The notes below the pieces were generated by a model that searched no databases, had not been told where the DNA came from, and saw only the letters and a list, made by a program, of their open reading frames with translations. The translations under genes and the position numbers were made by a program. This document shows positions 1-7,565 of a stretch of 22,214 bases of DNA, in pieces. Position 1 is the stretch's first letter, and every line of letters starts with the position of its first letter. The stretch spans positions 1 to 22,214 of the forward strand of contig JAITKU010000229.1 in NCBI GenBank assembly GCA_031278255.1, given 5' to 3'. Origin of the DNA: Eubacteriales Family XIII. Incertae Sedis bacterium (lineage in GTDB: Bacteria; Bacillota; Clostridia; Peptostreptococcales; Anaerovoracaceae).

Positions 1-1
1 C

Positions 2-835
2 GCCCGATTTTTCACGAAATTCCTCTGCGATATCGGCAAAAGCCCCGTCGATGAGCCGTTTACCCGGCTGCTGACGCAGGGAATGGTGCTGAAAGACGGC
101 AAGAAGATGTCGAAATCCGTAGGCAACGTCGTTTCCCCCGAGGAGATTGTAAACAAATACGGCGCCGACACCGCGCGGCTCTTCATCCTGTTCGCGTCCC
201 CGCCCGAAAAGGAGCTGGAATGGTCCGACGCGGGCGTGGAGGGGAGCCACCGCTTCCTGAACAGGGTCTACAGGCTCGTAAGCGAGCTGGCGGACGCGGC
301 GAGAAAGGCGCCCCAGGGCTATACGGCCGTCACCGCGGCCGACAGGGAACTCGACTTCGCGATGAATCGCGCGATCAAAAAGGTTTCCGACGATGTGGGC
401 GGGCGCTTCGGCTTCAATACCGCGATCAGTTCCGTCATGGAGTTTGTGAATGCCCTGTACAAGTACAAGCAGCTTCCGGGGACGAACGCGGGTCTGCTCG
501 GGGCGGCCGTGACGAATTTGATCCTGATACTGTCGCCTTTCACGCCGCATATCTGCGAGGAAATGTGGCGGCTCACGGGCCGCGACGCCTCGATTTACGG
601 GGAAAAGTGGCCGGATTGCAACGAAGCCGCGCTGGAGCGGGAAAAGGCGGAGGTCGTCATTCAGATCAACGGCAAGGTCAAGGAAAAGATAGAGACGGAA
701 AGCGGACTCGACCGGGACGGGCTTATCGCCGCCGCGCGCGCCGACGAACGCGTCCAAAGGCTCATCGCGGGCAGGGATGTGCTGAAGATGATCGCCGTTC
801 CGGACAAACTGTTGAATATCGTCGTCAGGCCCTAG
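2..835 (+). CDS. leuS: Leucyl-tRNA synthetase, C-terminal part (5' end outside window)
   Basis: Class I aminoacyl-tRNA synthetase that charges tRNA-Leu with leucine in the cytoplasm. The reading frame is already open at base 2, so the gene enters from the left and only about 277 C-terminal residues are visible. The KMSKS signature, which helps bind ATP during amino acid activation, is intact at bases 104-118, preceded by the LLTQGMVLKDGKK context and followed by GNVV, as is typical of bacterial LeuS. After it come the helical anticodon-binding domain (with the SPFTPHICEEMW motif) and the small C-terminal domain (VVIQINGKVKEKI) that contacts the tRNA elbow. An internal ATG at base 83 is not a start, because conserved LeuS sequence continues upstream of it. 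RNase J follows after a short gap. Family assignment is near certain. Confidence 0.97.
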   Translation, partial: ARFFTKFLCDIGKSPVDEPFTRLLTQGMVLKDGKKMSKSVGNVVSPEEIVNKYGADTARLFILFASPPEKELEWSDAGVEGSHRFLNRVYRLVSELADAARKAPQGYTAVTAADRELDFAMNRAIKKVSDDVGGRFGFNTAISSVMEFVNALYKYKQLPGTNAGLLGAAVTNLILILSPFTPHICEEMWRLTGRDASIYGEKWPDCNEAALEREKAEVVIQINGKVKEKIETESGLDRDGLIAAARADERVQRLIAGRDVLKMIAVPDKLLNIVVRP

Positions 836-889
836 CGACGGAAACAAAAAGCAATGGAATCACAGGCAATGAAACGAAAGGATAACAGA

Positions 890-2578
890 TTGAAAATCAA
901 AGAAAGAAGGTCCGAGGAGCGGGAGAAAAAGCAGCTCAAGCTGATTCCTCTGGGCGGTTTAAACGAGATCGGCAAGAACATCACGGTTTTGGAATACCAA
1001 AACGATATGATGCTCGTCGATTGCGGCATGTCCTTTCCGGACGATGAAATGTACGGAATCGATATCGTGCTGCCGGACTTCGCGTATCTGATCAAGAACC
1101 GCGCGAAGCTGCGCGGCATGATACTCACCCACGGGCACGAGGATCACATAGGCGCGATCCCCTATCTGCTGCAGGAATTGAGTCTGCCCATCTACGGAAC
1201 GCGGCTCACGCTCGGACTCGTCGAAAACAAGCTGCGGGAACACGGTATCACGGGGGACCTTCGGACGATCACGGCGGGGGAGGTCGTGAACATCGGGCTG
1301 TTTCGGATCGAGGCCATCCGCACGACGCATTCCATCGCGGATTCGCTCTGCCTCTCGATCGACACGCCCGTCGGGAAGATCTTCCACACGGGGGATTTCA
1401 AGATAGACTATACGCCCGTGGACGGAGAACCGATCGACTTTCGGCGCCTCGCCGAAATCGGGCGGGACGGCGTGCTGCTGATGCTGGCCGACAGCACGAA
1501 CGCGGAGCGCAAGGGCTACACCGCCTCCGAAAAGGTGGTGGGAATGACACTCGAAAACATATTCCGAGGCTCGGACTCCCGCATCATCATCGCCTCGTTC
1601 TCCTCGAACGTACATCGCGTGCAGAAGATCATCGACACGGCCGTCATGTTCGGCCGGCGCGTGGCCGTTTCCGGCAGGAGCATGATCAACGTACTGAACC
1701 TCGCCATCGAACTCGGCTACGTGAAGATACCCGCAGGCGTCCTCGTGGACGTCAACAAGATCAGGCACATCCCCGACAAGGAACTCGTCGTGATCACGAC
1801 GGGCAGCCAGGGCGAGCCCATGTCCGCCCTCGCGCGCATGGCGGACAACGACCACAAGGCCGTGCAGATCAAGAAAGGGGATATGGTCATCCTGTCGGCC
1901 AGCCCGATCCCGGGCAACGAGCGCACCGTGTCAAACGTCGTCAACAAGCTCTTCGAGAAAGGCGCGGATGTCATATATTCCGATATCGCGGATATCCACG
2001 TCTCGGGCCACGCCTGCGAGGAGGAACTGAAGCTGATCCATATGCTGATCAAGCCCAAGTATTTCATGCCCGTACACGGCGAGTACAGGCATCTCCACCG
2101 GCACGCGGTCATAGCGGAGGGTATCGGCATGGACCCGGCGAACATCTTCATCCTCGAAAACGGGCAGGTGCTGAACCTGACGCCGAACCGGGTGAACATA
2201 TCGCGCGAGGAGATTCCGGCCGCCCCCGTATTCGTGGACGGACTCGGCGTCGGCGATGTCGGCAACATCGTGCTGCGCGACCGGCGTCTGCTCTCGGAAT
2301 CGGGCCTGATCATCGTCGCGGCCACTCTCGAAAAGAGTACGGGCGAGATCGTTTCGGGTCCCGATATCATATCGCGCGGCTTCGTCTACGTGCGCGAAAA
2401 CGAGGACCTGATCGAGTCTGCGCGCGTCGCCGCGGAACAGTGCCTCGCGAAATGCAGCAAAAACAGCGTGCGCGATCGCGCGGCCATGAAAACCGCCATC
2501 CGCGAGGAACTGCGAAACTTCATCTACTTGAAAACGCGCAGAAACCCCGTGATCCTGCCCGTGTTTATGGAGATTTAA
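890..2578 (+). CDS. rnj: Ribonuclease J (metallo-beta-lactamase/beta-CASP RNase)
   Basis: Cytoplasmic ribonuclease with 5'-3' exonuclease and endonuclease activity, central to mRNA decay and rRNA maturation in Bacillota. The N-terminal LIPLGGLNEIGKN and the zinc-binding HGHEDHIG motif (bases 1130-1153) mark the beta-lactamase domain. HTGDFKIDYTPVDG, ADSTNAERKGYT and the late SGHACEEELKLI and PVHGEYRHL segments fit beta-CASP enzymes, and a C-terminal domain follows. The start is uncertain. A TTG at 890 has an AAAGGA ribosome site 7 bases upstream and leaves 562 residues, a usual length. In-frame ATGs at 854 and 869 have no convincing site; they would add a lysine-rich N-terminal stretch. Only one RNase J gene is seen here, and I cannot tell the J1 and J2 paralogues apart. 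Confidence 0.95.
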   Translation: MKIKERRSEEREKKQLKLIPLGGLNEIGKNITVLEYQNDMMLVDCGMSFPDDEMYGIDIVLPDFAYLIKNRAKLRGMILTHGHEDHIGAIPYLLQELSLPIYGTRLTLGLVENKLREHGITGDLRTITAGEVVNIGLFRIEAIRTTHSIADSLCLSIDTPVGKIFHTGDFKIDYTPVDGEPIDFRRLAEIGRDGVLLMLADSTNAERKGYTASEKVVGMTLENIFRGSDSRIIIASFSSNVHRVQKIIDTAVMFGRRVAVSGRSMINVLNLAIELGYVKIPAGVLVDVNKIRHIPDKELVVITTGSQGEPMSALARMADNDHKAVQIKKGDMVILSASPIPGNERTVSNVVNKLFEKGADVIYSDIADIHVSGHACEEELKLIHMLIKPKYFMPVHGEYRHLHRHAVIAEGIGMDPANIFILENGQVLNLTPNRVNISREEIPAAPVFVDGLGVGDVGNIVLRDRRLLSESGLIIVAATLEKSTGEIVSGPDIISRGFVYVRENEDLIESARVAAEQCLAKCSKNSVRDRAAMKTAIREELRNFIYLKTRRNPVILPVFMEI

Positions 2579-2646
2579 AAAGGGGCGCATATTCGACACG
2601 CGCCGAGACAGTCGCGCGAGCATTACAGACAACGGAGGTATAAAAA

Positions 2647-3207
2647 ATGATTTCCGCAAGCGAATTCAGAAAGGGTATCACCTTTGAAATCGACGGCGAA
2701 CCGCATGTGATCTTGGATTTTCAGCATGTGAAGCCGGGAAAGGGCGCGGCCTTTGTCAGGACGAAATACAAGAACATCCTGACCGGGGCCACGCGCGAGG
2801 AGGCTTTCAACCCGAACGACAAATTCAACAACGCGCACATAGAAACGAAAGCCATGCAGTACCTGTACAACGACGGCGAACTCTATTACTTCATGGATCA
2901 GGAGAGCTTTGAGCAGGTGCCGCTGATGCCGGATCAGGTGGAGGACGCGATTCCCTATCTGCGCGAAAACGATCTCGCGACGATCAAGTTCTTTAAGGAC
3001 AAGGCTTTCCTCGTCGAGCCGCCGAACTTCGTGAACCTGAAAGTGATCGATACGGAACCCGGCGTGAAAGGCGACACGGCGACGAACGTCACAAAGGCCG
3101 CCACCGTCGAGACGGGCGCCGTCATACAGGTGCCCATCTTCATCGAGGCGGGCGAAACCATACAGATAGACACGCGGAGCGGGGAATACCTCAGCCGCGC
3201 CAAATGA
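2647..3207 (+). CDS. efp: Elongation factor P
   Basis: Translation factor of tRNA-like shape that binds between the P and E sites and relieves ribosome stalling at polyproline stretches. The 186-residue length is exactly that of the family. The N-terminal KOW-like domain (ISASEFRKGITFEIDG) carries the exposed loop HVKPGKGAAFVRTK, with a lysine at position 32 where post-translational modification occurs in the family. Two OB domains follow, ending in the conserved VPIFIEAGETIQIDTRSGEYLSRA. The start ATG is supported by a strong ribosome site (ACGGAGG, eight bases upstream). No EpmA or EpmB gene is visible, so the type of lysine modification cannot be told. It lies between RNase J and mltG, probably in one transcript. 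Confidence 0.98.
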   Translation: MISASEFRKGITFEIDGEPHVILDFQHVKPGKGAAFVRTKYKNILTGATREEAFNPNDKFNNAHIETKAMQYLYNDGELYYFMDQESFEQVPLMPDQVEDAIPYLRENDLATIKFFKDKAFLVEPPNFVNLKVIDTEPGVKGDTATNVTKAATVETGAVIQVPIFIEAGETIQIDTRSGEYLSRAK

Positions 3208-3226
3208 AAAACAAAGGGACGGCATA

Positions 3227-4285
3227 ATGCGATCGGACAAACACACAAAACGCCGCGCGCGCGGCATACGCGTCCTGCCCTTGGCGTTTACGGTCCTGTT
3301 CGCGGTCGTTTTGGCCGCCGCCGCGGGGCTTTGGTTCTTCGCGGAGATGAACATGCGGCCCGTAAACGCCGCGGATACGGCGAACGTAAAGGTGACGATC
3401 CCGCAGGGCGCGGGGACGCTCGCCATCGCGGAGATATTGAAAGACGCGGACCTGATCCGAAACGAGACGCTGTTTCGCGTCAAGTCAAAGACGGACGGAC
3501 TCGACGGGCGCTACAAGGCCGGCGTCTATTTTCTCACGCGCGATATGTCCATGCGGCAGATCATGGAGGCGCTCGAAACAGGCGCGAAAGCCGAAACAAA
3601 CCGCTTCACGATCCCCGAGGGCCTGACCGTGGCGGAGACGGCGGAGACGCTGGCCGAGGCGGGGCTGATCGAAGCGGCGGATTTCATCGCGGAGACCGAA
3701 ACGGGGGATTTCGGCGCCTATCGCTTCCTGGACGGGGCCGCGGGCGGCTTGGAGGGCTACCTCTATCCCGAGACCTACGACGTTTACACGGACGCGACGG
3801 CCCGCGATCTGATCGATCGTATGCTCGCGCATTTCGATAAGTTGTTTACAGAAGAATGTTACGGTAAAGCGGAAGCCCTGGGCCTCTCCGTGCATGAGAT
3901 CGTGACCATAGCCTCGCTGATAGAGCGCGAAACCCGCGTCCCCGAGGAGCGCGCGCTCGTGGCGAGCGTGATCCGAAACCGCCTCGCGAAAGGAATGCCG
4001 CTACAGATCGACGCGACGGTGCAGTACGCCCTGGGTGAGCAGAAAGAACGCCTCAGCTACGCCGATCTGGAGATCGATTCGCCCTACAACACCTATAAGA
4101 TCGAGGGATTGCCGCCGGGTCCCATCTGTTCGCCGCGCATCGAGTGCATAGAGGCGGCGCTGAACCCCGCGGACACGGACTATCTCTACTACGTCCTGCG
4201 GCCCGAACTCGACGGACGGCACAACTTTACGAAGAGCTACGACGCGTTTTTGAAATTCAAGGACGCGTATATGAAAGCGATTTAG
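3227..4285 (+). CDS. mltG: Endolytic murein transglycosylase MltG (YceG-like)
   Basis: Inner-membrane enzyme that cleaves nascent peptidoglycan glycan strands, thought to terminate their polymerisation. The 352 residues begin with a basic segment (KHTKRRARG) and one transmembrane helix at about 17-38, so the rest should face outside. A LysM-like region follows (VTIPQGAGTLAIAEIL, and again EGLTVAETAETLAEAG). The catalytic domain contains LEGYLYPETYDVY, IASLIERE with the predicted catalytic glutamate E233, the RNRLAKGMPLQIDATVQYALG block, and SPYNTYKIEGLPPGPICSP. It is the last gene before the terminator at 4317-4350, 19 bases after efp, and is preceded by an AAAGGGA ribosome site. Confidence 0.97.
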   Translation: MRSDKHTKRRARGIRVLPLAFTVLFAVVLAAAAGLWFFAEMNMRPVNAADTANVKVTIPQGAGTLAIAEILKDADLIRNETLFRVKSKTDGLDGRYKAGVYFLTRDMSMRQIMEALETGAKAETNRFTIPEGLTVAETAETLAEAGLIEAADFIAETETGDFGAYRFLDGAAGGLEGYLYPETYDVYTDATARDLIDRMLAHFDKLFTEECYGKAEALGLSVHEIVTIASLIERETRVPEERALVASVIRNRLAKGMPLQIDATVQYALGEQKERLSYADLEIDSPYNTYKIEGLPPGPICSPRIECIEAALNPADTDYLYYVLRPELDGRHNFTKSYDAFLKFKDAYMKAI

Positions 4286-4316
4286 GGCGCGGCGGCGCAG
4301 TCGCCTGTCCACGGGC

Positions 4317-4350
4317 GGACGGTCATCTTTTGCCGTCCTTTCGTTTTTTT
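4317..4350 (+). terminator. Intrinsic terminator after mltG
   Basis: A 6-bp GC-rich stem GGACGG/CCGTCC (4317-4322 with 4333-4338) closes a 10-base loop and is followed by a T-rich run ending in seven consecutive T (4344-4350). It lies 32 bases after the mltG stop and just before the next promoter, as expected for the end of a leuS-rnj-efp-mltG transcript. Confidence 0.75.
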
Positions 4351-4353
4351 GCG

Positions 4354-4382
4354 TAGACAAGGCGTAAAAAATACGTTATAAT
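4354..4382 (+). promoter_or_regulatory. Sigma-A-type promoter for the CNNM-Asp23-nusB operon
   Basis: A -35 element TAGACA (4354-4359, 5 of 6 with the TTGACA consensus) and a perfect -10 TATAAT (4377-4382) are separated by exactly 17 bases. Transcription would begin near 4389, giving a leader of about 40 bases before the ATG at 4430. The element sits immediately after the terminator T-run, so the two transcription units abut. Confidence 0.8.
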
Positions 4383-4429
4383 GCAATATTATACGGTTAC
4401 AGGCAAAGCCCTATGGAGGAAGAGCCCGA

Positions 4430-5794
4430 ATGGATTCGGACCCGGGAGATTTACACTATATACCGCAGCTGCTTCTGTTGCTCGTTTTGATCTTGATCAA
4501 CGCGTATTTCGCGGCGGCTGAAATGGCCGTCGTTTCCGTGAGCAAGGCGAAAGTCAAAGCCCTTGCCGCCGACGGAGACCGCCGGGCCGCGATACTGCAA
4601 ACCCTGCTCGCGCAGCCGAACAAATTCCTTTCGACGATTCAGGTCGCGATCACGCTGGCGGGATTTCTGACCAGCGCCGCCGCCGCGACCTCCATGGCCG
4701 ACGATGTGGGCGGGCTTCTCAGCGCGTGGGGCGTCCCGTACGGCTACCAGACGGCGGTGGTGCTGATCACCGTCGTGCTGTCATACTTCAACCTCGTACT
4801 CGGAGAACTGTACCCCAAGCGCATGGCGCTTCAGTCCGCGGAGCGCTTCGCGCTGTTCGTTGCGCGGCCCGTCCTGCTGGCGTCGAAGCTTGCCGCGCCT
4901 TTCGTATGGCTGCTTTCCAAGTCCGTGAACCTGCTTCTTCGGATATCCGGCAAGGATGGGGCGGGACTCGAGGAGCAGTATTCCGAGGAGGAGATCAAGT
5001 CGCTGCTCGAGGTCGGCCGGGAAACGGGACTGATCGGCGAGGCCGGCAAGGAGATGATCACGAGCGTCTTTGAGTTCGACGACAAACTTGCCTACGAGAT
5101 CATGACGCCGCGGACCGACGTGTACATGATCAACATCAACGAACCGATCGCGAGCTATATAGACGAACTGCTCACGGAACGATTTTCGCGCGTACCCGTC
5201 TACGACAAGGATGTGGATGACGTGATCGGCGTACTCTACATGAAAGATTACATCATCAAGGCGCGGCAGTACGGCTTTGACAAGGTCCATATCCGGAAGA
5301 TTCTGCAAAAACCCTATTTCGTGCCGGAGAGCAAGAACATCGACGAACTCTTCCGCGACATGCAGCGCAGCAAGACCCACATCGCGCTTTTGATCGACGA
5401 ATACGGCGGTTTCTCCGGCATTGTGACGATAGAGGACATGATCGAGGAGATCATGGGCAACATCGATGACGAATACGACGACAGCGAGCCCAAACTCGAA
5501 CGGACGAGCGAGAACACCTGGCTGCTCGACGGCGGGTATTACATAGACGATCTGAACGAGGCTTTCCCGCTGAACATCGAATCGAACGAACATGAAACGA
5601 TCGGCGGCTTCATCGTGGACCGCATAGGCGAGATACCGGACGAGGGCGACGCCAAGGAATACGTCGTCGAGACGGAGGGCTTTGTGTTCAAGGTCGAATC
5701 GGTCAAGGACCGCAGGATAGACAAGATATTGCTCACCGTTCCGCCCGCGCCCGAAGCGGCTGAAAGCGGAGAATCCGAGGAAAACGATGCCTGA
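4430..5794 (+). CDS. CNNM/CorC (HlyC/CorC) family membrane protein with CBS pair
   Basis: Integral membrane protein of the CNNM family; members are linked to magnesium and cobalt efflux, and older annotations call them haemolysins. The 454 residues show an N-terminal DUF21/CNNM domain with several transmembrane helices (first at about 10-30, ending in the conserved ILINAYFAAAEMAVVSVSK). The helical EEEIKSLLEVGRETGLI linker comes next. A cytoplasmic CBS-domain pair runs from EIMTPRTDV (about 223) to IDEYGGFSGIVTIEDMIEEIMGNIDDEYD (about 320-350). A C-terminal CorC/HlyC domain (LLDGGYYIDDLNEAFPL, ETIGGFIVDRIGEIP) follows. GGAGG at 4415-4419 serves the ATG. It is the first gene after the promoter at 4354 and overlaps the next gene by 8 bases. 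The transported ion cannot be read from the sequence. Confidence 0.93.
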   Translation: MDSDPGDLHYIPQLLLLLVLILINAYFAAAEMAVVSVSKAKVKALAADGDRRAAILQTLLAQPNKFLSTIQVAITLAGFLTSAAAATSMADDVGGLLSAWGVPYGYQTAVVLITVVLSYFNLVLGELYPKRMALQSAERFALFVARPVLLASKLAAPFVWLLSKSVNLLLRISGKDGAGLEEQYSEEEIKSLLEVGRETGLIGEAGKEMITSVFEFDDKLAYEIMTPRTDVYMININEPIASYIDELLTERFSRVPVYDKDVDDVIGVLYMKDYIIKARQYGFDKVHIRKILQKPYFVPESKNIDELFRDMQRSKTHIALLIDEYGGFSGIVTIEDMIEEIMGNIDDEYDDSEPKLERTSENTWLLDGGYYIDDLNEAFPLNIESNEHETIGGFIVDRIGEIPDEGDAKEYVVETEGFVFKVESVKDRRIDKILLTVPPAPEAAESGESEENDA

Positions 5795-6179
5795 CAAAAT
5801 CAATGCGGACGGTTACGGAAGTATCACGATAACGGAGGATGTCATAGCCGTCTGCGTGCGGGAGGCCGTTTCGCGCACGCAGGGGGTACATGAACTCTTC
5901 GGCGGCTTTCAGGATACGCTGTCGCAAAACATCCTCGGCAAGGAGTTGAAATTCAAAGGCATTAAGATTTCGGACGAGGCGGACGGCGTGGTGATAGACG
6001 TACAGATCATCGTCGATTACGGCGTGAAGATACCGGAAGTCGCCTGGGATTTGCAAAGGCGGGTGAAGAACGAACTCGAAGAAATGACGGACGCCGCGGT
6101 CAAGGCCGTAAACGTGGTCGTGCAAGGGGTTCATCTGCCGGCCGAGAAGAGCGGGGACCCCATCGATGCGCGGCAGTAA
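5787..6179 (+). CDS. Asp23/Gls24 family protein (YqhY-like)
   Basis: Small cytoplasmic protein of the Asp23/Gls24 family (130 residues, the usual length). Family members include envelope-stress proteins, and YqhY, encoded beside nusB in Bacillota, has been linked to lipid/acetyl-CoA carboxylase homeostasis. The typical pattern is present: GSITITEDVIAVCVREAVSRTQGV, then VVIDVQIIVDYGVKIPEVAWDLQRRVKNELEEMT, then VKAVNVVVQGVHL. It overlaps the end of the CNNM gene by 8 bases and the start of nusB by 14 bases, so translational coupling is likely. The position directly before nusB supports a YqhY-type assignment over Asp23 or AmaP proper. Confidence 0.9.
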   Translation: MPDKINADGYGSITITEDVIAVCVREAVSRTQGVHELFGGFQDTLSQNILGKELKFKGIKISDEADGVVIDVQIIVDYGVKIPEVAWDLQRRVKNELEEMTDAAVKAVNVVVQGVHLPAEKSGDPIDARQ

Positions 6180-6588
6180 ACGCGCGAAAGAGCGCGAGTT
6201 GTTGATGCAGATGTTATTTCAAATGGAATTTCAAGGAGATTTCAGCGAAAGCGCAAGGGATCGCTTCATAGAGGATTTCTTCGAGGACAAGACAAGGCTT
6301 TCCTACGTGTACCGCGCGCACGCCCTGCTTCGCGACAACAAGGAGGCGCTGGACCGGAAGATCGAAGCCGGCAGCGAGAACTGGAAAGTTTCGCGCATGG
6401 CCAAGACGGACCTTTGCATATTGCGCGTCGCCGCGACCGAGATCTTCTATATGGAGGATATTCCGGACTCCGTTTCCGCCAACGAAGCCGTGGAACTGGC
6501 CAAGCGCTACGGCGGGGAGGAATCCTCGCGCTTCATCAACGGCATTATCGGAAAACTCATTCGCGGCAAGGGACAGGCGCTCCTGTGA
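6166..6588 (+). CDS. nusB: Transcription antitermination factor NusB
   Basis: All-helical RNA-binding protein which, with NusE (ribosomal protein S10), binds boxA RNA and supports antitermination on rRNA operons. The 140 residues fit the family. Recognisable are the N-terminal SKRAKERELLMQMLFQMEF and the C-terminal half RMAKTDLCILRVAATEIFYMEDIPDSVSANEAVELAKRYGGEESSRFINGIIGKLI, which holds the conserved ILRVA, EAVELAK and RFINGI blocks. The first in-frame ATG is used; it lies inside the end of the Asp23-family gene. The stop overlaps the GTG start of the next gene as GTGA, indicating coupled translation. Confidence 0.97.
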   Translation: MRGSKRAKERELLMQMLFQMEFQGDFSESARDRFIEDFFEDKTRLSYVYRAHALLRDNKEALDRKIEAGSENWKVSRMAKTDLCILRVAATEIFYMEDIPDSVSANEAVELAKRYGGEESSRFINGIIGKLIRGKGQALL

Positions 6589-7565
6589 AGATACCGGCAA
6601 GGGACCTCGTGCTTGGCATAGACAGCAGCAACTACACAAGTTCCGTCGCGCTCGCAAACGCCGCGCGCGGCGTCGAAGCCGATCTGCGGGAAGCGCTTCC
6701 CGTCAAGCGCGGGGAGCGGGGACTGCGGCAGTCCGAAGCTTTTTTTCGGCATATCGACAGGATTCCCGCGCTCGCCGGCGCGCTCGTGCGCGCACATCGC
6801 GGCCGGATCGGCGCCGTGGCCGTCAGCGAGAAGCCGCGCCCCGAAACGAATTCCTATATGCCTGTGTTTCGCGCCGGTCTGCGCCTCGCGGAACTGCTCT
6901 CGGACGCCTTGGACGCGCCGCTTTTTTGTTTTTCCCATCAGGAGGGACATATAAGGGCCGCGCTGCAAGGGGCGGGCGCGGAATTATGCGGGCGCTTCCT
7001 CGCCTGGCATATATCGGGCGGCACGAGCGAACTTCTGCTCGCGGAGGACGGCGGCGCGCGGCTTTCGATCGTGGGCGGCAGCAAGGATATATCTTTCGGA
7101 CAACTTTTGGATCGCGTGGGCGTGGCGCTCGGCATGGATTTCCCGGCCGGCGCGGCACTGGACGCCCTCGCGACGGCGGCCCCGCAGACCGGCGGCGCGG
7201 ACGAAAACGCGGCCCGCGTGAGATTGACGCGCATACCCGCGGACGGGCTTTTCTGCAACCTGTCCGGCATGGAAACGCAATGTATGCGCGCGGCCCGTGG
7301 CGGGGTATCCGCCGCGGCTCTGTCATATGCGATCTTTGAGAACATCGCCGACTGTCTGTTGCGAATCGGCGCGGACGCGGCCCGCGCGCACGGCGCGCGG
7401 GAACTGCTGTTCACGGGCGGGGTGTCCGCCGCGGCCTGTCTGCGGCGGCGCATTTCGGCCGCGCCGCAGGGAACGGGGCCGATGCCGATTTTCGGCGACG
7501 CGGCGCTTTCCTGTGACAACGCCGTCGGGATCGCGCTTTTGGGAGTGGAAAAGTTATGGCCGTAA
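6585..7565 (+). CDS. Kae1/TsaD-like (peptidase M22 family) protein, paralogue of TsaD
   Basis: ASKHA-fold ATPase-like protein related to TsaD/Kae1, the enzyme for the universal tRNA t6A modification, but of a shorter clostridial type whose role is not established as far as I know. The 326 residues start LVLGIDSSNYTSSVAL, contain the family-typical RGERGLRQSEAFFRHI, and keep the histidine pair H118 and H122 (SHQEGH) that binds metal in TsaD. HISGGTSELLL, FGQLLDRVGVALGMDFPAGAALD, FCNLSGMETQ and LLFTGGVSAAACLRRR follow. I chose GTG at 6585 (GTGA overlap with the nusB stop); a longer open frame from 6414 runs through nusB in another frame and is not credible. The real TsaD is probably elsewhere in the genome. 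It ends 10 bases inside xseA. Confidence 0.85.
   Translation: MKIPARDLVLGIDSSNYTSSVALANAARGVEADLREALPVKRGERGLRQSEAFFRHIDRIPALAGALVRAHRGRIGAVAVSEKPRPETNSYMPVFRAGLRLAELLSDALDAPLFCFSHQEGHIRAALQGAGAELCGRFLAWHISGGTSELLLAEDGGARLSIVGGSKDISFGQLLDRVGVALGMDFPAGAALDALATAAPQTGGADENAARVRLTRIPADGLFCNLSGMETQCMRAARGGVSAAALSYAIFENIADCLLRIGADAARAHGARELLFTGGVSAAACLRRRISAAPQGTGPMPIFGDAALSCDNAVGIALLGVEKLWP

Noticed and set aside
6414..6584. N-terminal extension of the Kae1-like protein
   Set aside because: It would be read in another frame over nusB from a TTG; homology begins only after the GTG at 6585.
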